A stretch of 52,426 bases of DNA from an uncultured Bacteroidota bacterium (GTDB lineage: Bacteria > Bacteroidota > Bacteroidia > Chitinophagales > Chitinophagaceae), in the NCBI GenBank assembly GCA_946479615.1, contig CAMLGR010000010.1, forward strand, positions 1 to 52,426, written 5' to 3'. Position 1 is the stretch's first letter, and every line of letters starts with the position of its first letter. Made by a program: the position numbers and the translations under genes. Positions 52,255 through 52,426 of the stretch are shown here, piece after piece. A model generated the notes under the pieces. The model did not search any database, had not been told where the DNA came from, and was given only the letters and a program-made list of their open reading frames with translations.

Positions 52255-52426
52255 CTATCCCACCCCTAATGGCGAGAAGTATATAAATATTGATGCGATG
52301 ATTGCTACTACTATTACTGAAAGAATAACATCCCATTTGTTCCAGCTCGCACGACTGGCCGCCTTGTCTTCCGCTACAGTAGTAGCGAATGTCAGACCAT
52401 TGATCTGCTCCGGTGTCGGTTTATCA
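52255..52426 (-). CDS. Sodium:solute symporter, C-terminal fragment (5' part outside window)
   Basis: The minus-strand frame is open to the window edge and ends with TAG at 52255-52257. The 56 visible residues read LTFATTVAEDKAASRASWNKWD and then one last transmembrane helix, ILSVIVVAIIASIFIYF. This is the typical C-terminus of SSS-family Na+/sugar symporters in Bacteroidota. It lies upstream of uxuA on the same strand, so it could import glucuronate, xylose or oligosaccharides for the cluster; the substrate cannot be read from this fragment. Confidence 0.82.
   Translation of the reverse strand, partial: DKPTPEQINGLTFATTVAEDKAASRASWNKWDVILSVIVVAIIASIFIYFSPLGVG

Overview
The window looks like a chromosomal segment of a Bacteroidota member, most likely a Chitinophagaceae-type soil bacterium. 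This is judged from moderate GC, -7 promoter elements of the TAnnTTTG type, A-rich start contexts with weak Shine-Dalgarno sites, many lipoproteins, a TamB/TamL pair, LytS/LytTR two-component genes and a hemicellulose-degradation cluster. I could not check species identity. No rRNA, tRNA or CRISPR array was seen.

Layout. 1-5.8 kb: end of a response regulator, then housekeeping and stress genes (short-chain dehydrogenase, a 56-residue DUF1328 membrane protein, bacterial topoisomerase IB, two coupled small proteins, an FAD oxidoreductase, a 60-residue membrane protein). 5.8-13.2 kb: a translationally coupled tamB-tamL pair for outer-membrane assembly. 13.4-16.9 kb: a CHASE3 histidine kinase, a lone receiver protein and an NtrC-type sigma54 activator. 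17.3-20.5 kb: small stress genes, a hemerythrin-cytochrome c operon, then a REP-like repeat module beside an IS200-like Y1 transposase. 20.5-32.2 kb: a GT1 glycosyltransferase, a propeller sensor with a degenerate kinase end, two paralogous LytS-type kinases with a LytTR regulator, an unknown membrane protein with a 51-residue partner, and an M14 peptidase/OmpA pair. 32.4-52.4 kb: a glucuronoxylan-use region almost wholly on the minus strand: GH10 xylanase, bicupin, FAH-family protein, lipoprotein lactonase, IlvD/Edd dehydratase, esterase, two Gfo/Idh-like proteins, DUF6807 protein, GH115, GH3, CE15, UxuA and the end of a Na+/solute symporter.

Most notable observation. Six intergenic copies of one operator-like element, CAnTTCAT-N13-CAnTTCAT (read on the minus strand, 21-bp period), lie between 19.3 and 32.3 kb. 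They sit upstream of the hemerythrin operon, the glycosyltransferase, the sensor, the LytS/LytTR operon itself, the unknown membrane protein and the OmpA/peptidase operon. At three or four of them a -7-like element (CAnnTTTG) follows at exactly 34 bp. Paired direct repeats two helical turns apart are the usual LytTR target, so I infer a local, self-regulated LytTR regulon concerned with the envelope and O2/redox.

In the xylan region, CE15, GH115, GH10 and GH3 would strip and depolymerise (lignin-linked) glucuronoxylan, UxuA would process the glucuronate branch, and the lactonase/IlvD/FAH set fits non-phosphorylative pentose oxidation toward 2-oxoglutarate. A near-perfect LacI-type palindrome overlaps the predicted -33 element of the CE15 promoter. 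No SusC/SusD pair is in the window.
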